Positions 1 through 9,115 are shown, numbered from the stretch's first letter. The stretch: 64,000 bases of DNA from Marinifilum sp. N1E240 (GCF_009295825.1 NZ_WHKF01000001.1:399088-463087); one strand, 5' to 3'. Made by a program: numbers and translations. Notes: a model not told the origin generated them from the letters alone.

Positions 1-446
1 GCGGGTGTTGGAACACCAATAAAAGATGAAGTCTGACGTGTATCGATATTAAACTTTGCTAGTCGGAGAGCTGAAAAAATGGGAATAATAAAAGCCGATA
101 GTAGCAATGCTATTTGGGAATTGCTTAATTCAGAAGGGTTGAAATCGGCATGCACATCGCCTAGAATGGCAATTTTTAAATATCCAAAAGCGATAACTCC
201 GGGAGCAAATCCAAAACTAACCATATCGGCAATCGAATCCAATTCTTTTCCCATAGGAGAGTAGGCTTTTAGTACTCGAGCTGCCAGCCCGTCAAAAAAA
301 TCGAAAACAGCGGCTATAATGATTAAGACAGCAGCACTAAGTAAATGACCTTCTATTGCCATTAAACTCGCTGTACAACCCGAAAAAAGGTTCATACAGG
401 TGATTGTGTTCGGGATATGTTTGACTATTCCTTTTGCTTCGGACAT
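1..446 (-). CDS. pssA: CDP-diacylglycerol-serine O-phosphatidyltransferase, C-terminus cut off by window edge
   Basis: Transfers a phosphatidyl group from CDP-diacylglycerol to L-serine, giving phosphatidylserine, the substrate of the decarboxylase Psd encoded at 37532-38188. Translating the minus strand from the ATG at 446 gives 148 open codons before the window edge. The CDP-alcohol phosphatidyltransferase signature D-G-x2-A-R-x8-G-x3-D-x3-D is complete (DGLAAR, then G, D and D at the right spacing), which holds the metal-binding aspartates. Hydrophobic helices flank it, as expected for an inner-membrane enzyme. The start begins MSEAKGIVKHIPN, typical of the short Bacteroidota form. A TATTTTTG hexamer-like -7 box lies upstream on the minus strand (480-473), without a clear -33. 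Identification is firm; only the 3' part is missing. Confidence 0.93.
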   Translation of the reverse strand, partial: MSEAKGIVKHIPNTITCMNLFSGCTASLMAIEGHLLSAAVLIIIAAVFDFFDGLAARVLKAYSPMGKELDSIADMVSFGFAPGVIAFGYLKIAILGDVHADFNPSELSNSQIALLLSAFIIPIFSALRLAKFNIDTRQTSSFIGVPTP

Positions 447-571
447 GAATCTAAGTTTTGTTAAGTAATGCACAAAAATAATTGAATTTTCCGAAACTGC
501 TTATTTATCTTCTCTGTATGTGTGAGATTAAAAAAAGCATGTTATTTTTACCAGACTTAGAAATATTTGAT

Positions 572-1636
572 ATGCGAATAGTAGTAACTCTCTTAATTAT
601 TTGTTTTTATTGCAGTCTTGCACAAGGACAAACTTCAGCGCCAACTTATAGTAACGAATTTCTGTCTATTGGAGTTGGAGCACGATCTTTTGCTATGGGG
701 AATTCCAGCATTGCTAGCCAAAGTACGGTAGAAGCTGCCTATTGGAATCCTTCATCCCTTGTTGATCTTCAAAATAAGTACGATGCATCAGTAATGCACT
801 CGGAGTACTTTGGAGGATTGTCTACCTATGATTATCTGGGGTTTGCAATTAAATTGAACAAAGAAAGTGCACTTGGATTAAGTTTGATACGATATGGAGT
901 TGATGACATTCCCAATACATTAGAATTGATAGATAAGGATGGAAATTTACGCTACGACAGAATTACAACTTTTACATCAGCTGATTATGCATTTTTAATT
1001 TCCTATGCTCGCCAAACAAAAATTAAAGGATTATGTGTTGGTGGAAATATGAAATTAATCTACCGACATACTGGAGATTTTGCAAATGCTTATGGTTTTG
1101 GTATTGATTTATCTGCAACTTATAAAAAATCGAACTGGAGATTTGCTGCTGTATTAAGAGATGCTTCTAGCACTTTTAATTCCTGGGTATTTAATACCGA
1201 TGATTTAGAGGAAGTGTTCGCAATAACCGGTAATGAAATTCCAGAAAATTCTACAGAACTAACCTTGCCTCGTTTGATATTGGGAGTAAGTAAGGATTTT
1301 AAAATATCTGAGAATTTTGGAATTTTAACCGAATTTAATGCAGATCTTACCTTTGATGGAAAACGAAATGTTTTGGTACAAGGAGATCCTTTGAGTATCG
1401 ATCCACACATGGGAGTGGAGGCATCGTTTAAAAAATTTATATTTCTTCGAGTCGGGGTAAATAACTTTCAAGAGGAGACTGATTTCAATAACACTTCGGA
1501 GTGGACCTTTCAACCTAACCTTGGTTTGGGGATAAATTATAAAGGAATCAGGTTGGATTATGCATTAACCGATATTGGAGATCAGTCTATTGCAAAGTAT
1601 TCTAACGTGTTTTCCCTTTCGTATTCTTTCGATTAA
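572..1636 (+). CDS. PorV/PorQ-family outer membrane beta-barrel protein
   Basis: Predicted 354-residue outer membrane barrel. The start at 572 (MRIVVTLLIICFYCSLAQG) gives a clean signal peptide; an in-frame TTG-type extension to 482 would bury it, so 572 is preferred. After the signal peptide comes NEFLSIGVGARSFAMG and then AYWNPSSL, the N-terminal pattern of the PorV/PorQ (LptO-like) family, followed by alternating amphipathic strands and a C-terminal aromatic-rich strand. Family members take part in the type IX secretion system, PorV as the shuttle that takes cargo from the translocon to the attachment complex, but many paralogues have no assigned role. No other por genes are adjacent, so a specific T9SS role is not supported here. 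A rho-independent terminator follows directly. Confidence 0.75.
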   Translation: MRIVVTLLIICFYCSLAQGQTSAPTYSNEFLSIGVGARSFAMGNSSIASQSTVEAAYWNPSSLVDLQNKYDASVMHSEYFGGLSTYDYLGFAIKLNKESALGLSLIRYGVDDIPNTLELIDKDGNLRYDRITTFTSADYAFLISYARQTKIKGLCVGGNMKLIYRHTGDFANAYGFGIDLSATYKKSNWRFAAVLRDASSTFNSWVFNTDDLEEVFAITGNEIPENSTELTLPRLILGVSKDFKISENFGILTEFNADLTFDGKRNVLVQGDPLSIDPHMGVEASFKKFIFLRVGVNNFQEETDFNNTSEWTFQPNLGLGINYKGIRLDYALTDIGDQSIAKYSNVFSLSYSFD

Positions 1637-1654
1637 AACAAAACAGTATAAAAT

Positions 1655-1688
1655 AAAAAAAGCAAACTCATTTGAGTTTGCTTTTTTT
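1655..1688. terminator. Bidirectional rho-independent terminator
   Basis: A 9-bp stem (GCAAACTCA with TGAGTTTGC, 1662-1681) is flanked by an A-run on the left and a T-run on the right. It can therefore end the PorV/PorQ-like gene on the plus strand and the tRNA-His gene on the minus strand. Confidence 0.85.
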
Positions 1689-1693
1689 CTTAG

Positions 1694-1768
1694 GGTGAAA
1701 GACCGGTTTCGAACCGGCGACCTCTGGAACCACAATCCAGCGCTCTAACCAACTGAGCTACAATCACC
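1694..1768 (-). tRNA. tRNA-His (anticodon GUG)
   Basis: The minus strand folds as a cloverleaf: extra 5' G (G-1) opposite C73, D stem GCTC/GAGC, anticodon stem CTGGA/TCCAG with loop TTGTGGT (anticodon GTG), variable loop AGGTC, T stem GCCGG/CCGGT with loop TTCGAAA. The additional 5' G and the GTG anticodon identify histidine. CCA is not encoded (CTA follows C73). Odd: acceptor pairs 5-68 and 6-67 are both U-U, leaving a tandem mismatch in the middle of the 7-bp acceptor stem. Confidence 0.92.
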
Positions 1769-1788
1769 ATTTCTGCTCTATTGCGGTG

Positions 1789-1820
1789 CAAATATAGAGA
1801 AAACCTTATTTATTCTCCAA
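1789..1820 (-). promoter_or_regulatory. Promoter of tRNA-His
   Basis: On the minus strand TTG (1820-1818), a 21-nt spacer and TATATTTG (1796-1789) match the Bacteroidota primary-sigma consensus TTG-N17-23-TAnnTTTG. The -7 box ends 20 nt before the mature tRNA 5' end. Confidence 0.7.
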
Positions 1821-1870
1821 ATAAAAATTGAAAAAAAATTAAAAAAATATTCCGAAAAGATTATAAACTC

Positions 1871-1878
1871 TACCTTTG
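1871..1878 (+). promoter_or_regulatory. -7 box of the AlkD-like gene
   Basis: TACCTTTG is an exact TAnnTTTG box 24 nt before the chosen ATG. No TTG at the usual -33 spacing was found in the A/T-rich sequence upstream. Confidence 0.5.
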
Positions 1879-1902
1879 CAGACAGTTAACAAATTAAAAA
1901 AA

Positions 1903-2577
1903 ATGGAATTTTTTATTGACGATAAGCAGATAGAGGATCAGTTTCAGGAAATTTTCAAAAAAACACAGGTTTTGAGAAATGGTGAAACTCATCACGAGAT
2001 GAAAAAATTTGGATTGAATTATCAAAAATCCCTTGGAGCAACCATTGTTAATTTACGAGAATTGGCTGCTGGATACAAAGCAAACCACTTGTTGGCTCAC
2101 AAACTATGGACGAAAGAGTATAGAGAAACCAGAATTCTTGCTACTCTTCTTGAAAATCCTCAAGAGGTAAGCCCCGAACAATTGTCACGTTGGTTTGAAG
2201 AAATGGAGTCGAATGAAATGCTCGAACAGGCAAGTATGAATCTTTTTGTCAATTTACCTGATATTCATGAGTTGCTTCCGGCTTGGTTGCAATCCGGTAA
2301 TTTCCGAAAAGTTATATGTGCCATTTTGGTTTTGGGAAGAATGGCTTTGCTAAAACGAAATGAGGATATTCATTGGCTGGCAAAGCATATTGAACTAATT
2401 CCAAACAATATTGACGAGAACTATCTTAGAAATCAGGTGAAAAGGAGTTTAGGAAAATTGGTTCGTTTAAATACTAATCTGGCGGATAGAATAAGTACCA
2501 AAGTGCAGAATTTAAAAAGCAAAGATGAAAATTGGCAGGATGTATGGAATGATTTACAATATGAACTTGAATTATAG
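1903..2577 (+). CDS. AlkD-like HEAT-repeat protein (DNA alkylation repair family)
   Basis: A 224-residue, all-helical cytoplasmic protein. The region GATIVNLRELAAGYKANHLLAHKLWTKEYRETRILATLL resembles the AlkD fold pattern (x-LR-x-lAk, dh-x-lA-x-LW-x-s-x-yE-x-riLA), so it is placed in the DNA alkylation repair/HEAT-like family, whose glycosylase members flip out N3- and N7-alkylated purines. The segment that in AlkD carries the catalytic W-D-x-x-D (SWDxxDQ) here reads SNEMLEQ, so glycosylase activity is doubtful. The ATG at 1903 is chosen over the TTG at 1876 because the latter overlaps the -7 box. It stands alone between tRNA-His and the Bax-inhibitor gene. Fold assignment is moderately sure, function is not. 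Confidence 0.6.
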   Translation: MEFFIDDKQIEDQFQEIFKKTQVLRNGETHHEMKKFGLNYQKSLGATIVNLRELAAGYKANHLLAHKLWTKEYRETRILATLLENPQEVSPEQLSRWFEEMESNEMLEQASMNLFVNLPDIHELLPAWLQSGNFRKVICAILVLGRMALLKRNEDIHWLAKHIELIPNNIDENYLRNQVKRSLGKLVRLNTNLADRISTKVQNLKSKDENWQDVWNDLQYELEL

Positions 2578-2644
2578 ACAGTACTTTTAAGATAATTTAT
2601 GACTGGATTGATCTAAAAATCTAGGAAAAGAAAATTAAACGGAG

Positions 2645-2652
2645 TAAATTTG
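2645..2652 (+). promoter_or_regulatory. Candidate -7 box of the Bax-inhibitor-1 gene
   Basis: TAAATTTG matches TAnnTTTG, 55 nt upstream of the ATG at 2708. No TTG is present at the standard spacing, so this is a weak call. Confidence 0.35.
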
Positions 2653-2707
2653 AAGCATATAAATTAAGATAAGAAAAGTAAATTATTAAGATTAAGTATT
2701 GATTCAT

Positions 2708-3472
2708 ATGGCATTAACAAAAAGTTCTAATCCGGTATTAAGCGAAAAAATATTTTACGGATCACGAACACAATCATACGATGAAGCAATGACCGTTAAT
2801 GGAACGGTTAATAAAATTGCCCTTTTGTTATTCTTTGTTGTTGCTGCAGCAAGCTTTACATGGGGAATGGTTTCAGATGTTTCAGGCACAGGTCAAATAA
2901 CCTCATCGGTTTATCCATGGATGATTGGAGGTGCAATTGGCGGATTTATTCTTGCATTAGTTACAGTATTTAAACCTAAATTATCTCCTTATACTGCTCC
3001 CTTTTATGCATTGTTCGAAGGATTGTTTTTGGGTGGTATTTCCGCTTTAATGAACGCCTCGTACCCAGGAATCGTAATGCAAGCCGTAGGTTTAACATTC
3101 GGAACTTTATTTGCAATGTTGTTTGCTTACAAAACAGGATTGATAAAAGTAACTCAAAAATTTAGATCAGGAATTATTGCTGCTACTGGTGGTATCATGT
3201 TGTTTTATATGGTAACTTGGATTTTGGGTATGTTTGGATTAGGGAATGGACTTTATTATGGTTCGAGTTTGCTTAGTATTGGGATTAGTTTGTTTGTGGT
3301 GGTTATTGCTGCATTGAACTTAGTTTTAGATTTTGATTTTATTGAAAAAGGAGCGAAATCGGGAGCACCAAAATATATGGAATGGTATGGAGCCTTTGGT
3401 TTAATGGTTACCTTAATTTGGTTATATATAGAATTGTTAAGATTGTTGTCTAAATTGGCAAGTCGAGATTAA
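2708..3472 (+). CDS. Bax inhibitor-1/YccA family membrane protein
   Basis: 254-residue polytopic inner membrane protein with about seven hydrophobic helices after a polar N-terminus (MALTKSSNPVLSEKIF). The sequence YTAPFYALFEGLFLGGIS and the C-terminal LNLVLDFDFIEKGAKSGAPKYMEWYGAFGL contain the conserved acidic pair of the family (D-F-D-F and the E-W-Y-GAFGL element), which in bacterial BI-1 homologues forms a pH-sensitive calcium leak site. It fits the longer BaxI_1 subtype common in Bacteroidota and actinobacteria. The ATG at 2708 is preferred to an in-frame TTG nine bases upstream. Physiological role in bacteria is poorly defined; it is monocistronic by spacing (32 nt to the next gene, which has its own GTG start). 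Confidence 0.85.
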   Translation: MALTKSSNPVLSEKIFYGSRTQSYDEAMTVNGTVNKIALLLFFVVAAASFTWGMVSDVSGTGQITSSVYPWMIGGAIGGFILALVTVFKPKLSPYTAPFYALFEGLFLGGISALMNASYPGIVMQAVGLTFGTLFAMLFAYKTGLIKVTQKFRSGIIAATGGIMLFYMVTWILGMFGLGNGLYYGSSLLSIGISLFVVVIAALNLVLDFDFIEKGAKSGAPKYMEWYGAFGLMVTLIWLYIELLRLLSKLASRD

Positions 3473-3504
3473 TAACTTTCCGTTTAAAATTTAATACGTT
3501 TCGG

Positions 3505-4719
3505 GTGAATATAATTGAAGTTTCAAACAAAAAGCATCGAAAAGAATTTTTAGATTTAGCTGGATTCATCTATAAAAATGATTCCAATTACGCACGTCCG
3601 TTAGATGGAGAAATTGAAGGGATTTTTGATCCTAATGAGAACTCATTCTTCAAGCATGGAGAAGCCATCCGATGGATTTTGCAGGATAGTAACGGCAAAA
3701 CCCTAGGAAGAATTGCTGCATTTATAAACTCAAACAAAGCTTTCTCTTTTGATCAGCCAACAGGTGGATGTGGCTTTTTTGAGTGCGTAAATGACAAAAA
3801 GGCAGCTTATCTTTTATTTGATACTGCAAAAACCTGGTTACAGGAAAGAGGAATGGAAGCCATGGATGGTCCAATCAATTTTGGAGAAAATGATAACCAT
3901 TGGGGTCTTTTAGTAGATGGCTTTATACCGCAAGGATATGGAATGCCGTATCATCAAAAATATTACAAGGAGTTTTTTGAATCCTATGGGTTCAAAGTAT
4001 TTTTTGAACAATACAGTTATCACTTGGATAGAACAAAGCCTTTTCCTGAGAGATTTTGGAAAATTGCTGAGTGGATTGCTAAGAAGCCAGGATTTACTTT
4101 TGAGCACTTCAGTTACGATAATCAAGAGAAGTACATTCAGGATATTATTTCAGTTTATAACGAAGCCTGGAAATTTCATGATAACTTTTCTCCGATCGAT
4201 CCTGATGATATTCGTAAGATTGCCAGAGAGGGTAAAGGTGTAATCGAAGAAGATTTTATTTGGTTTGCTTATCATGAGGGGAAACCGGTAGCTTTCTTTG
4301 TGGCAATGCCTGATATCAATCAGATTTTAACAAAGATGAACGGGAAGTTTAATTTGTGGAACAAACTAAAGTTTCTATATCACTTAAAAAGAAAAACGAT
4401 TACTCGTGGACGTATAACCATAATGGGAGTTGTGCCTAAATACCAACGTTTTGGCGTTGAGTCGGGTATTTTCTGGCATATGGATAGAAAAATGAAGCTG
4501 AAGCCACAGTATACAGAAATGGAATTGTCGTGGGTAGGTGATTTTAATCCGAAAATGATCTCCATTTATGAGTCGGTTGGTGGTGTTAGAATGAAGACAC
4601 ATTACACTTATAGATACCTTTTTGATCGCAATAAGCCATTCAAAAGGACACCTATTATCCCTCTGGAAAACAGAGGAGATAAGGCAAAGAAAAAAAATGT
4701 AAAGGAAAGTGCAGAATAA
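3505..4719 (+). CDS. GNAT-fold protein, N-acetyltransferase-like, function unknown
   Basis: 404-residue cytoplasmic protein. The N-terminal third (FIYKNDSNYARPLDGEIEGIFDP, then GRIAAFINSNKA) and the middle (AMDGPINFGENDNHWGLLVDGF) are characteristic of a large uncharacterised Bacteroidota family with a GNAT-like acyltransferase fold; RITIMGVVPKYQRFGVESGIF resembles the acyl-CoA-binding motif A of GNATs. The only plausible start is GTG at 3505, giving MNIIEVSNKKHRKEF, which agrees with the family N-terminus as I know it; no ATG is available nearby. Substrate is unknown. The C-terminus is lysine-rich. It precedes rpmE2 by 88 nt, and that gene has its own promoter. Confidence 0.6.
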   Translation: MNIIEVSNKKHRKEFLDLAGFIYKNDSNYARPLDGEIEGIFDPNENSFFKHGEAIRWILQDSNGKTLGRIAAFINSNKAFSFDQPTGGCGFFECVNDKKAAYLLFDTAKTWLQERGMEAMDGPINFGENDNHWGLLVDGFIPQGYGMPYHQKYYKEFFESYGFKVFFEQYSYHLDRTKPFPERFWKIAEWIAKKPGFTFEHFSYDNQEKYIQDIISVYNEAWKFHDNFSPIDPDDIRKIAREGKGVIEEDFIWFAYHEGKPVAFFVAMPDINQILTKMNGKFNLWNKLKFLYHLKRKTITRGRITIMGVVPKYQRFGVESGIFWHMDRKMKLKPQYTEMELSWVGDFNPKMISIYESVGGVRMKTHYTYRYLFDRNKPFKRTPIIPLENRGDKAKKKNVKESAE

Positions 4720-4731
4720 TTTCTTGAATTT

Positions 4732-4762
4732 TTTGCAAAATAAATTACAATATCTACCTTTG
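4732..4762 (+). promoter_or_regulatory. Promoter of rpmE2
   Basis: TTTG (4732-4735), 19-nt spacer and TACCTTTG (4755-4762): an almost ideal Bacteroidota housekeeping promoter, as expected for a ribosomal protein gene. Confidence 0.75.
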
Positions 4763-4807
4763 CACTCCATTGGAAGAAGATTATAAGAAATTTAAAGGAT
4801 ATTTAAA

Positions 4808-5059
4808 ATGAAAAAGGGAATACATCCGGAAAACTATCGTCTTGTTGCATTTAAAGACATGTCAAACGAAACTGTTTTTATTGCTAAGTCGACTGCTAAC
4901 ACTAAAGAAACTATTGAATTCGAAGGTGTTGAGTACCCATTAATCAAGTTAGAGATCTCTAATACTTCTCACCCTTTCTATACAGGTAAGATGACATTAG
5001 TAGATACAGCTGGACGTGTGGACAAGTTCAGAAACAGATACAAGAAATTCAAAAAGTAA
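4808..5059 (+). CDS. rpmE2: 50S ribosomal protein L31 type B
   Basis: 83-residue basic protein, MKKGIHPENYRLVAFKDMSN at the start and HPFYTGKMTLVDTAGRVDKF near the end, the standard L31 signature. It contains no cysteine, so it is the zinc-independent type B (C-minus) form of L31, which sits at the 30S-50S bridge near the central protuberance. In other bacteria the C-minus form often replaces the zinc form during zinc limitation; here its strong promoter and lack of an obvious Zur-like palindrome point to constitutive use. It is a single-gene unit with a strong promoter before and a clear terminator behind it. Confidence 0.97.
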   Translation: MKKGIHPENYRLVAFKDMSNETVFIAKSTANTKETIEFEGVEYPLIKLEISNTSHPFYTGKMTLVDTAGRVDKFRNRYKKFKK

Positions 5060-5080
5060 TTCTTGGTCATATGATATTAA

Positions 5081-5109
5081 AAAGCTCCGTTTTTCGGAGC
5101 TTTTTTTTT
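5081..5109 (+). terminator. Rho-independent terminator of rpmE2
   Basis: AAGCTCCG and CGGAGCTT pair around a T5 loop, followed by a run of nine T. Confidence 0.9.
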
Positions 5110-5159
5110 GCTCAAAAAGTTCTATGTTTTTGAATATGTGTGATTCTACGTGTGAATAA

Positions 5160-5189
5160 TTGAAATAAATCTTTTTTTATGTAATTTTG
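5160..5189 (+). promoter_or_regulatory. Promoter of the GlmU-like gene
   Basis: TTG (5160-5162), 19-nt spacer, TAATTTTG (5182-5189), matching TTG-N17-23-TAnnTTTG. The ATG follows 47 nt after the -7 box. Confidence 0.65.
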
Positions 5190-5236
5190 ATCGAAGAACA
5201 CTACTAATAGCCCCTTGGGTTTACATTACTACTATA

Positions 5237-6427
5237 ATGAACTATATACTTTTTGATGATGGAGCATGGAATGAAATGCGTCCATTAAGTTTTACTCGTC
5301 CGGTTGCCGAAATGCGTGTTGGGATTCTAACCATTCGTGAGAAATGGGAACGAGTTCTTGCTTCAAAGCTTAGCTTTTTAACCAAAGAATATCTATCCGA
5401 AAAATTTCCAATTCGTTTGCAAGATGAGAATCTTTTGGTAAATGGATCTATTTTGCCAAATCCGAAATTGATTGATGCCATAAACAACTTAAAGCTTGAT
5501 GAGTTCTTGACGGCGGGTGAAGTTATTTTAGCAGCTAATTTTAAATCAGAAGATGTTAATCTGGTAACAGAAGAAGAGATTTTAGGAAAGCAAACTGTAG
5601 AATATTCTGGTGAATTTATTCGAGTAGATAAACCATATCAAATTTTTGAATTAAACGATCAGGCTCTTCGTGATGACTTTGAACTGCTAACTGCAGGACG
5701 AAAATCTCAAGAAATTAGTGGTACAGTAAATGTTTTGGGTAAAGAAAATATTTTTCTTGAAGAAGGAGCCAAAGTTGAATTTGCTACATTGAATGCACAA
5801 AAAGGTCCAATTTATATTGGAAAAGATGCCGAAATAATGGAAGGTGTTTTGGTTCGTGGACCACTAGCAATGTGCGAGCATTCGGTTCTGAATTTAGGTG
5901 CGAAAGTTTATGGAGCTACCACTTTAGGTCCGTATTGCAAATGTGGAGGTGAATTGAATAATGTGGTGATGTTTGGTTATTCCAACAAAGCGCATGATGG
6001 ATTCCTGGGTAATGCGGTACTAGGAGAATGGTGTAATATTGGTGCTGATACCAACAATTCTAACCTAAAGAACAATTATTCTCCGGTGAAGTTATGGAGT
6101 TATACCACTCAAAGTTTTGCCAGAACTGGATTACAGTTTTGTGGTACCATTATGGGAGATCATTCTAAGCTTGGTATCAACACCATGCTAAATACCGGAA
6201 CTGTTATTGGAGTTAGTGCTAATGTTTTTGGTGCTGGCTTTCCACGTAACTTTATTCCGTCATTCTCTATGGGTGGAAATCATGGGTTTAAAGAGTATAG
6301 ATTAAAAGCCACATTCGAGGTTGCCGACTTGGTAATGCAACGACGAGGAATAGAATTTAACGAGATTGAAAAAAACATCTTATCTCATATTTTTGATATG
6401 ACTAAAGATTATCGGAAATCATTTTAA
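5237..6427 (+). CDS. GlmU-like putative sugar nucleotidyltransferase/acyltransferase
   Basis: 396-residue cytoplasmic protein of the alternative bacterial GlmU family (the TIGR03991-type proteins of Bacteroidota). The N-terminus MNYILFDDGAWNEMRPLSFTRPVAEMRVG replaces the usual LAAGxGTRM nucleotide loop but keeps the RPLSFTRPVAEMR element typical of the family. From about residue 185 the protein has isoleucine/valine hexapeptide periodicity (IYIGKDAEIMEGVLVRGP and onward), a left-handed beta-helix as in acetyltransferases. Proposed role: UDP-N-acetylglucosamine or related sugar-nucleotide synthesis for cell-wall or surface glycans. The exact substrate is not proven for this family. Own promoter and terminator make it monocistronic. 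Confidence 0.8.
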   Translation: MNYILFDDGAWNEMRPLSFTRPVAEMRVGILTIREKWERVLASKLSFLTKEYLSEKFPIRLQDENLLVNGSILPNPKLIDAINNLKLDEFLTAGEVILAANFKSEDVNLVTEEEILGKQTVEYSGEFIRVDKPYQIFELNDQALRDDFELLTAGRKSQEISGTVNVLGKENIFLEEGAKVEFATLNAQKGPIYIGKDAEIMEGVLVRGPLAMCEHSVLNLGAKVYGATTLGPYCKCGGELNNVVMFGYSNKAHDGFLGNAVLGEWCNIGADTNNSNLKNNYSPVKLWSYTTQSFARTGLQFCGTIMGDHSKLGINTMLNTGTVIGVSANVFGAGFPRNFIPSFSMGGNHGFKEYRLKATFEVADLVMQRRGIEFNEIEKNILSHIFDMTKDYRKSF

Positions 6428-6445
6428 TTAATAAGATATTGAAAG

Positions 6446-6485
6446 AAAAGAGCTCGAGCATTAAATTGTTTGAGCTCTTTTTTAT
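6446..6485 (+). terminator. Rho-independent terminator of the GlmU-like gene
   Basis: AAAAGAGCTC and GAGCTCTTTT form a 10-bp stem with a 16-nt loop, the right arm running into a T-run. Confidence 0.8.
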
Positions 6486-6612
6486 TTTGGCATAGCTATT
6501 GCCAACTAGTAGTAGACTAAAATTTTTTGCAAGGATACGACAATTTGTCATTCATTTTCAATAAAAGTTGTTTCCTTTATAGATACAATCAAAGAATAAG
6601 AGAAACGAGATA

Positions 6613-9066
6613 ATGAGTAGTAAGATAGAATTCAATATTAGCGATATAGCTTTGTCAAATATGATGGACGAAGATTCGGATTTTATTCCGATTATAACAG
6701 ATGAAGATGAAAGTGCTCTGGACGAATTACAAGTGCCAGAAACTTTACCAATATTACCTTTAAGAAATACAGTATTATTCCCAGGAGTAGTAATTCCAAT
6801 ATCTGTTGGACGTGAGAAATCTTTGAAATTGGTACGTGAGGTTTACAATAACAAGGGAATGTTGGGTGCTGCTTCACAGATTGATTTAAGTGTTGAAGAT
6901 CCACATTTTGAGGATATCAATAAAATTGGTACTGTAGCTCAGATTATCAAGATTTTGGAGATGCCTGATGGATCAACAACAGTTATTCTTCAGGGGAAAA
7001 AGCGATTCGAGTTAGAGGAAATCATCAGCGAGGATCCATTTCATATTGGTAAAATCAAGACATTAAAAGATAATCGTCCTGAAGTAGAAGACAACGAGTA
7101 TAAAGCTTTGGTTTCTTCTGTTAAGGATATGGCGATTAAGGTAATTAAGCTATCTCCGCATATTCCTAGCGAGGCTTCGTTCGCAATAAAGAATATTGAA
7201 GGTTCATCTTTTTTAATCAATTTTATTTCGAGTAATTCAGAGGTGAAGCACAATCAAAAGCAAAAGTTACTGGAGTACGATAATATTCGTGACCGTGCTA
7301 TGAAACTTTTGGAATTATTGGTTCGCGAGGTTCAGGTGCTGGAATTGAAAGATGACATCCAGTCGAAGGTGAAAACCGATATGGATCAGCAACAGAGAGA
7401 GTATTTGTTGCACCAGCAAATGAAAACCATTCAAGATGAATTAGGTGGAAGCCCTAACGATCAGGATGTGATTGAATTGGAAGAGAAAGCCAAGGATAAA
7501 AAATGGACCGAAGAAGTTGGGGAGACTTTCAAAAAAGAGTTGAAAAAACTTCAGCGATTGAATCCTGCAGCAGCAGAATACTCGGTACAACTGAACTATT
7601 TGCAAGAATTATTGGATTTACCTTGGAGTGATTTTACCGAGGATAATTTTGATTTGAAAAATGCTCAGGAAGTATTGGATAAGGATCATTTTGGCTTGGA
7701 GAAAGTCAAAGATCGTATCATAGAGCATTTAGCAGTCTTGAAACTAAAAGGTGATTTAAAATCTCCTATTTTATGTTTGTACGGACCTCCGGGAGTTGGT
7801 AAAACATCATTGGGAAAATCTATCGCTGGCGCATTGAATCGTAAGTATGTCAGAATGTCCTTAGGTGGATTGCACGATGAGTCAGAGATTCGTGGTCACC
7901 GTAAAACATATATTGGCGCGATGCCAGGACGTATCATTCAGGGAATGAAAAAGGCGGCTTCATCGAATCCGGTTTTCATTTTAGATGAAATTGACAAAGT
8001 AGGTAGTGATTTTAGAGGAGATCCATCATCAGCATTGCTTGAGGTTTTAGATCCGGAACAGAACAGTACTTTCCACGATAATTTCCTTGAGGTTGACTAC
8101 GATTTATCTAAAGTGATGTTCGTAGCTACAGCAAATAATGTAGGATCAATTTCTGCACCACTTCGCGATCGTATGGAAATGATCGATGTTAGCGGATACA
8201 TTCAGGAAGAGAAAATAGAGATTGCCAAGCGTCACTTGCTTCCAAAGCAAATGGAGAATCATGGTATTACCAATAAGAATATCAAGATTTCGAAAGAAGT
8301 TATTGCTGAGGTAATCGATAAATATACCAGAGAATCTGGAGTTCGTGCATTGGATCAGCGAATCGCAAAAATTATGCGAAGAGTAGCTCGTAAGGTAGCC
8401 ATGGATGAGGAGTACGATATCAATCTAAAAATTGAAGATTTAAAAGAGTTCTTAGGTGCTGAAATGTTCAATCGTGAGAAGTATCAGGGGAATGAGTATG
8501 CCGGTGTTGTAACAGGTTTAGCCTGGACTTCGGTAGGAGGAGAAATTCTGTTTATTGAATCGAGTTTATCAACAGGAAAAGGAAAATTGACTTTAACGGG
8601 TAACTTGGGAGATGTGATGAAAGAATCGGCATTGTTGGCTCAGGAATATTTGAGAGCTCACTGTGATGATTTGGGAATCAAAAAACAAACATTCGATGAG
8701 TGGAATCTTCATGTTCACGTACCTGAAGGAGCAATTCCGAAAGATGGTCCATCGGCAGGTGTTACTATGGTTACCGCTATGGCTTCAATATTTACTCAGC
8801 GAAAAGTGAAGAAGAACTTAGCCATGACTGGTGAGATTACTTTGCGAGGTAAAGTGCTACCAGTTGGTGGAATTAAAGAAAAAATACTTGCCGCTAAAAG
8901 AGCTGGAATCAAAGAGATTATTCTTTGTAATCAAAACAAAAAGGATATCGAGGAAATCAAAGATATCTATTTGAAAGGCTTGAAATTCCACTTTGTGGAT
9001 GAAATAATGGAGGTTTTGGACATTGCTTTGATGAAACAAAAAGTAAAAAATCCTTTGGATATTTAA
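6613..9066 (+). CDS. lon: ATP-dependent protease Lon
   Basis: 817-residue serine-lysine protease of the AAA+ class that degrades misfolded and regulatory proteins in the cytoplasm. Domains in order: a short acidic N-terminal extension (1-45), LON substrate-recognition domain from [20 protein letters not shown] to about residue 245, coiled-coil region, AAA+ module with Walker [10 protein letters not shown] at 391-399 and the Walker B stretch [10 protein letters not shown], and the C-terminal protease domain with Ser714 in PKDGPSAG and Lys757 in GGIKEK (43 residues apart, as in the E. coli enzyme). Length fits the family plus the extension. ATG at 6613 follows an AT-rich leader. Single-gene unit with a terminator. 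No element resembling a HAIR/CIRCE heat-shock operator was noticed upstream. Confidence 0.97.
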   Translation: MSSKIEFNISDIALSNMMDEDSDFIPIITDEDESALDELQVPETLPILPLRNTVLFPGVVIPISVGREKSLKLVREVYNNKGMLGAASQIDLSVEDPHFEDINKIGTVAQIIKILEMPDGSTTVILQGKKRFELEEIISEDPFHIGKIKTLKDNRPEVEDNEYKALVSSVKDMAIKVIKLSPHIPSEASFAIKNIEGSSFLINFISSNSEVKHNQKQKLLEYDNIRDRAMKLLELLVREVQVLELKDDIQSKVKTDMDQQQREYLLHQQMKTIQDELGGSPNDQDVIELEEKAKDKKWTEEVGETFKKELKKLQRLNPAAAEYSVQLNYLQELLDLPWSDFTEDNFDLKNAQEVLDKDHFGLEKVKDRIIEHLAVLKLKGDLKSPILCLYGPPGVGKTSLGKSIAGALNRKYVRMSLGGLHDESEIRGHRKTYIGAMPGRIIQGMKKAASSNPVFILDEIDKVGSDFRGDPSSALLEVLDPEQNSTFHDNFLEVDYDLSKVMFVATANNVGSISAPLRDRMEMIDVSGYIQEEKIEIAKRHLLPKQMENHGITNKNIKISKEVIAEVIDKYTRESGVRALDQRIAKIMRRVARKVAMDEEYDINLKIEDLKEFLGAEMFNREKYQGNEYAGVVTGLAWTSVGGEILFIESSLSTGKGKLTLTGNLGDVMKESALLAQEYLRAHCDDLGIKKQTFDEWNLHVHVPEGAIPKDGPSAGVTMVTAMASIFTQRKVKKNLAMTGEITLRGKVLPVGGIKEKILAAKRAGIKEIILCNQNKKDIEEIKDIYLKGLKFHFVDEIMEVLDIALMKQKVKNPLDI

Positions 9067-9085
9067 GGATATAAAAAATAGAGAG

Positions 9086-9115
9086 AAGGCTTCCCAATGT
9101 GGAAGCCTTTTTTTA
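9086..9115 (+). terminator. Rho-independent terminator of lon
   Basis: AAGGCTTCC and GGAAGCCTT enclose a 6-nt loop, followed by seven T in all. Confidence 0.92.

Noticed and set aside
4384-4770. 128-codon minus-strand frame over the end of the GNAT-like gene
   Set aside because: Cysteine-rich random-looking translation, opposite a real gene and over the rpmE2 promoter.
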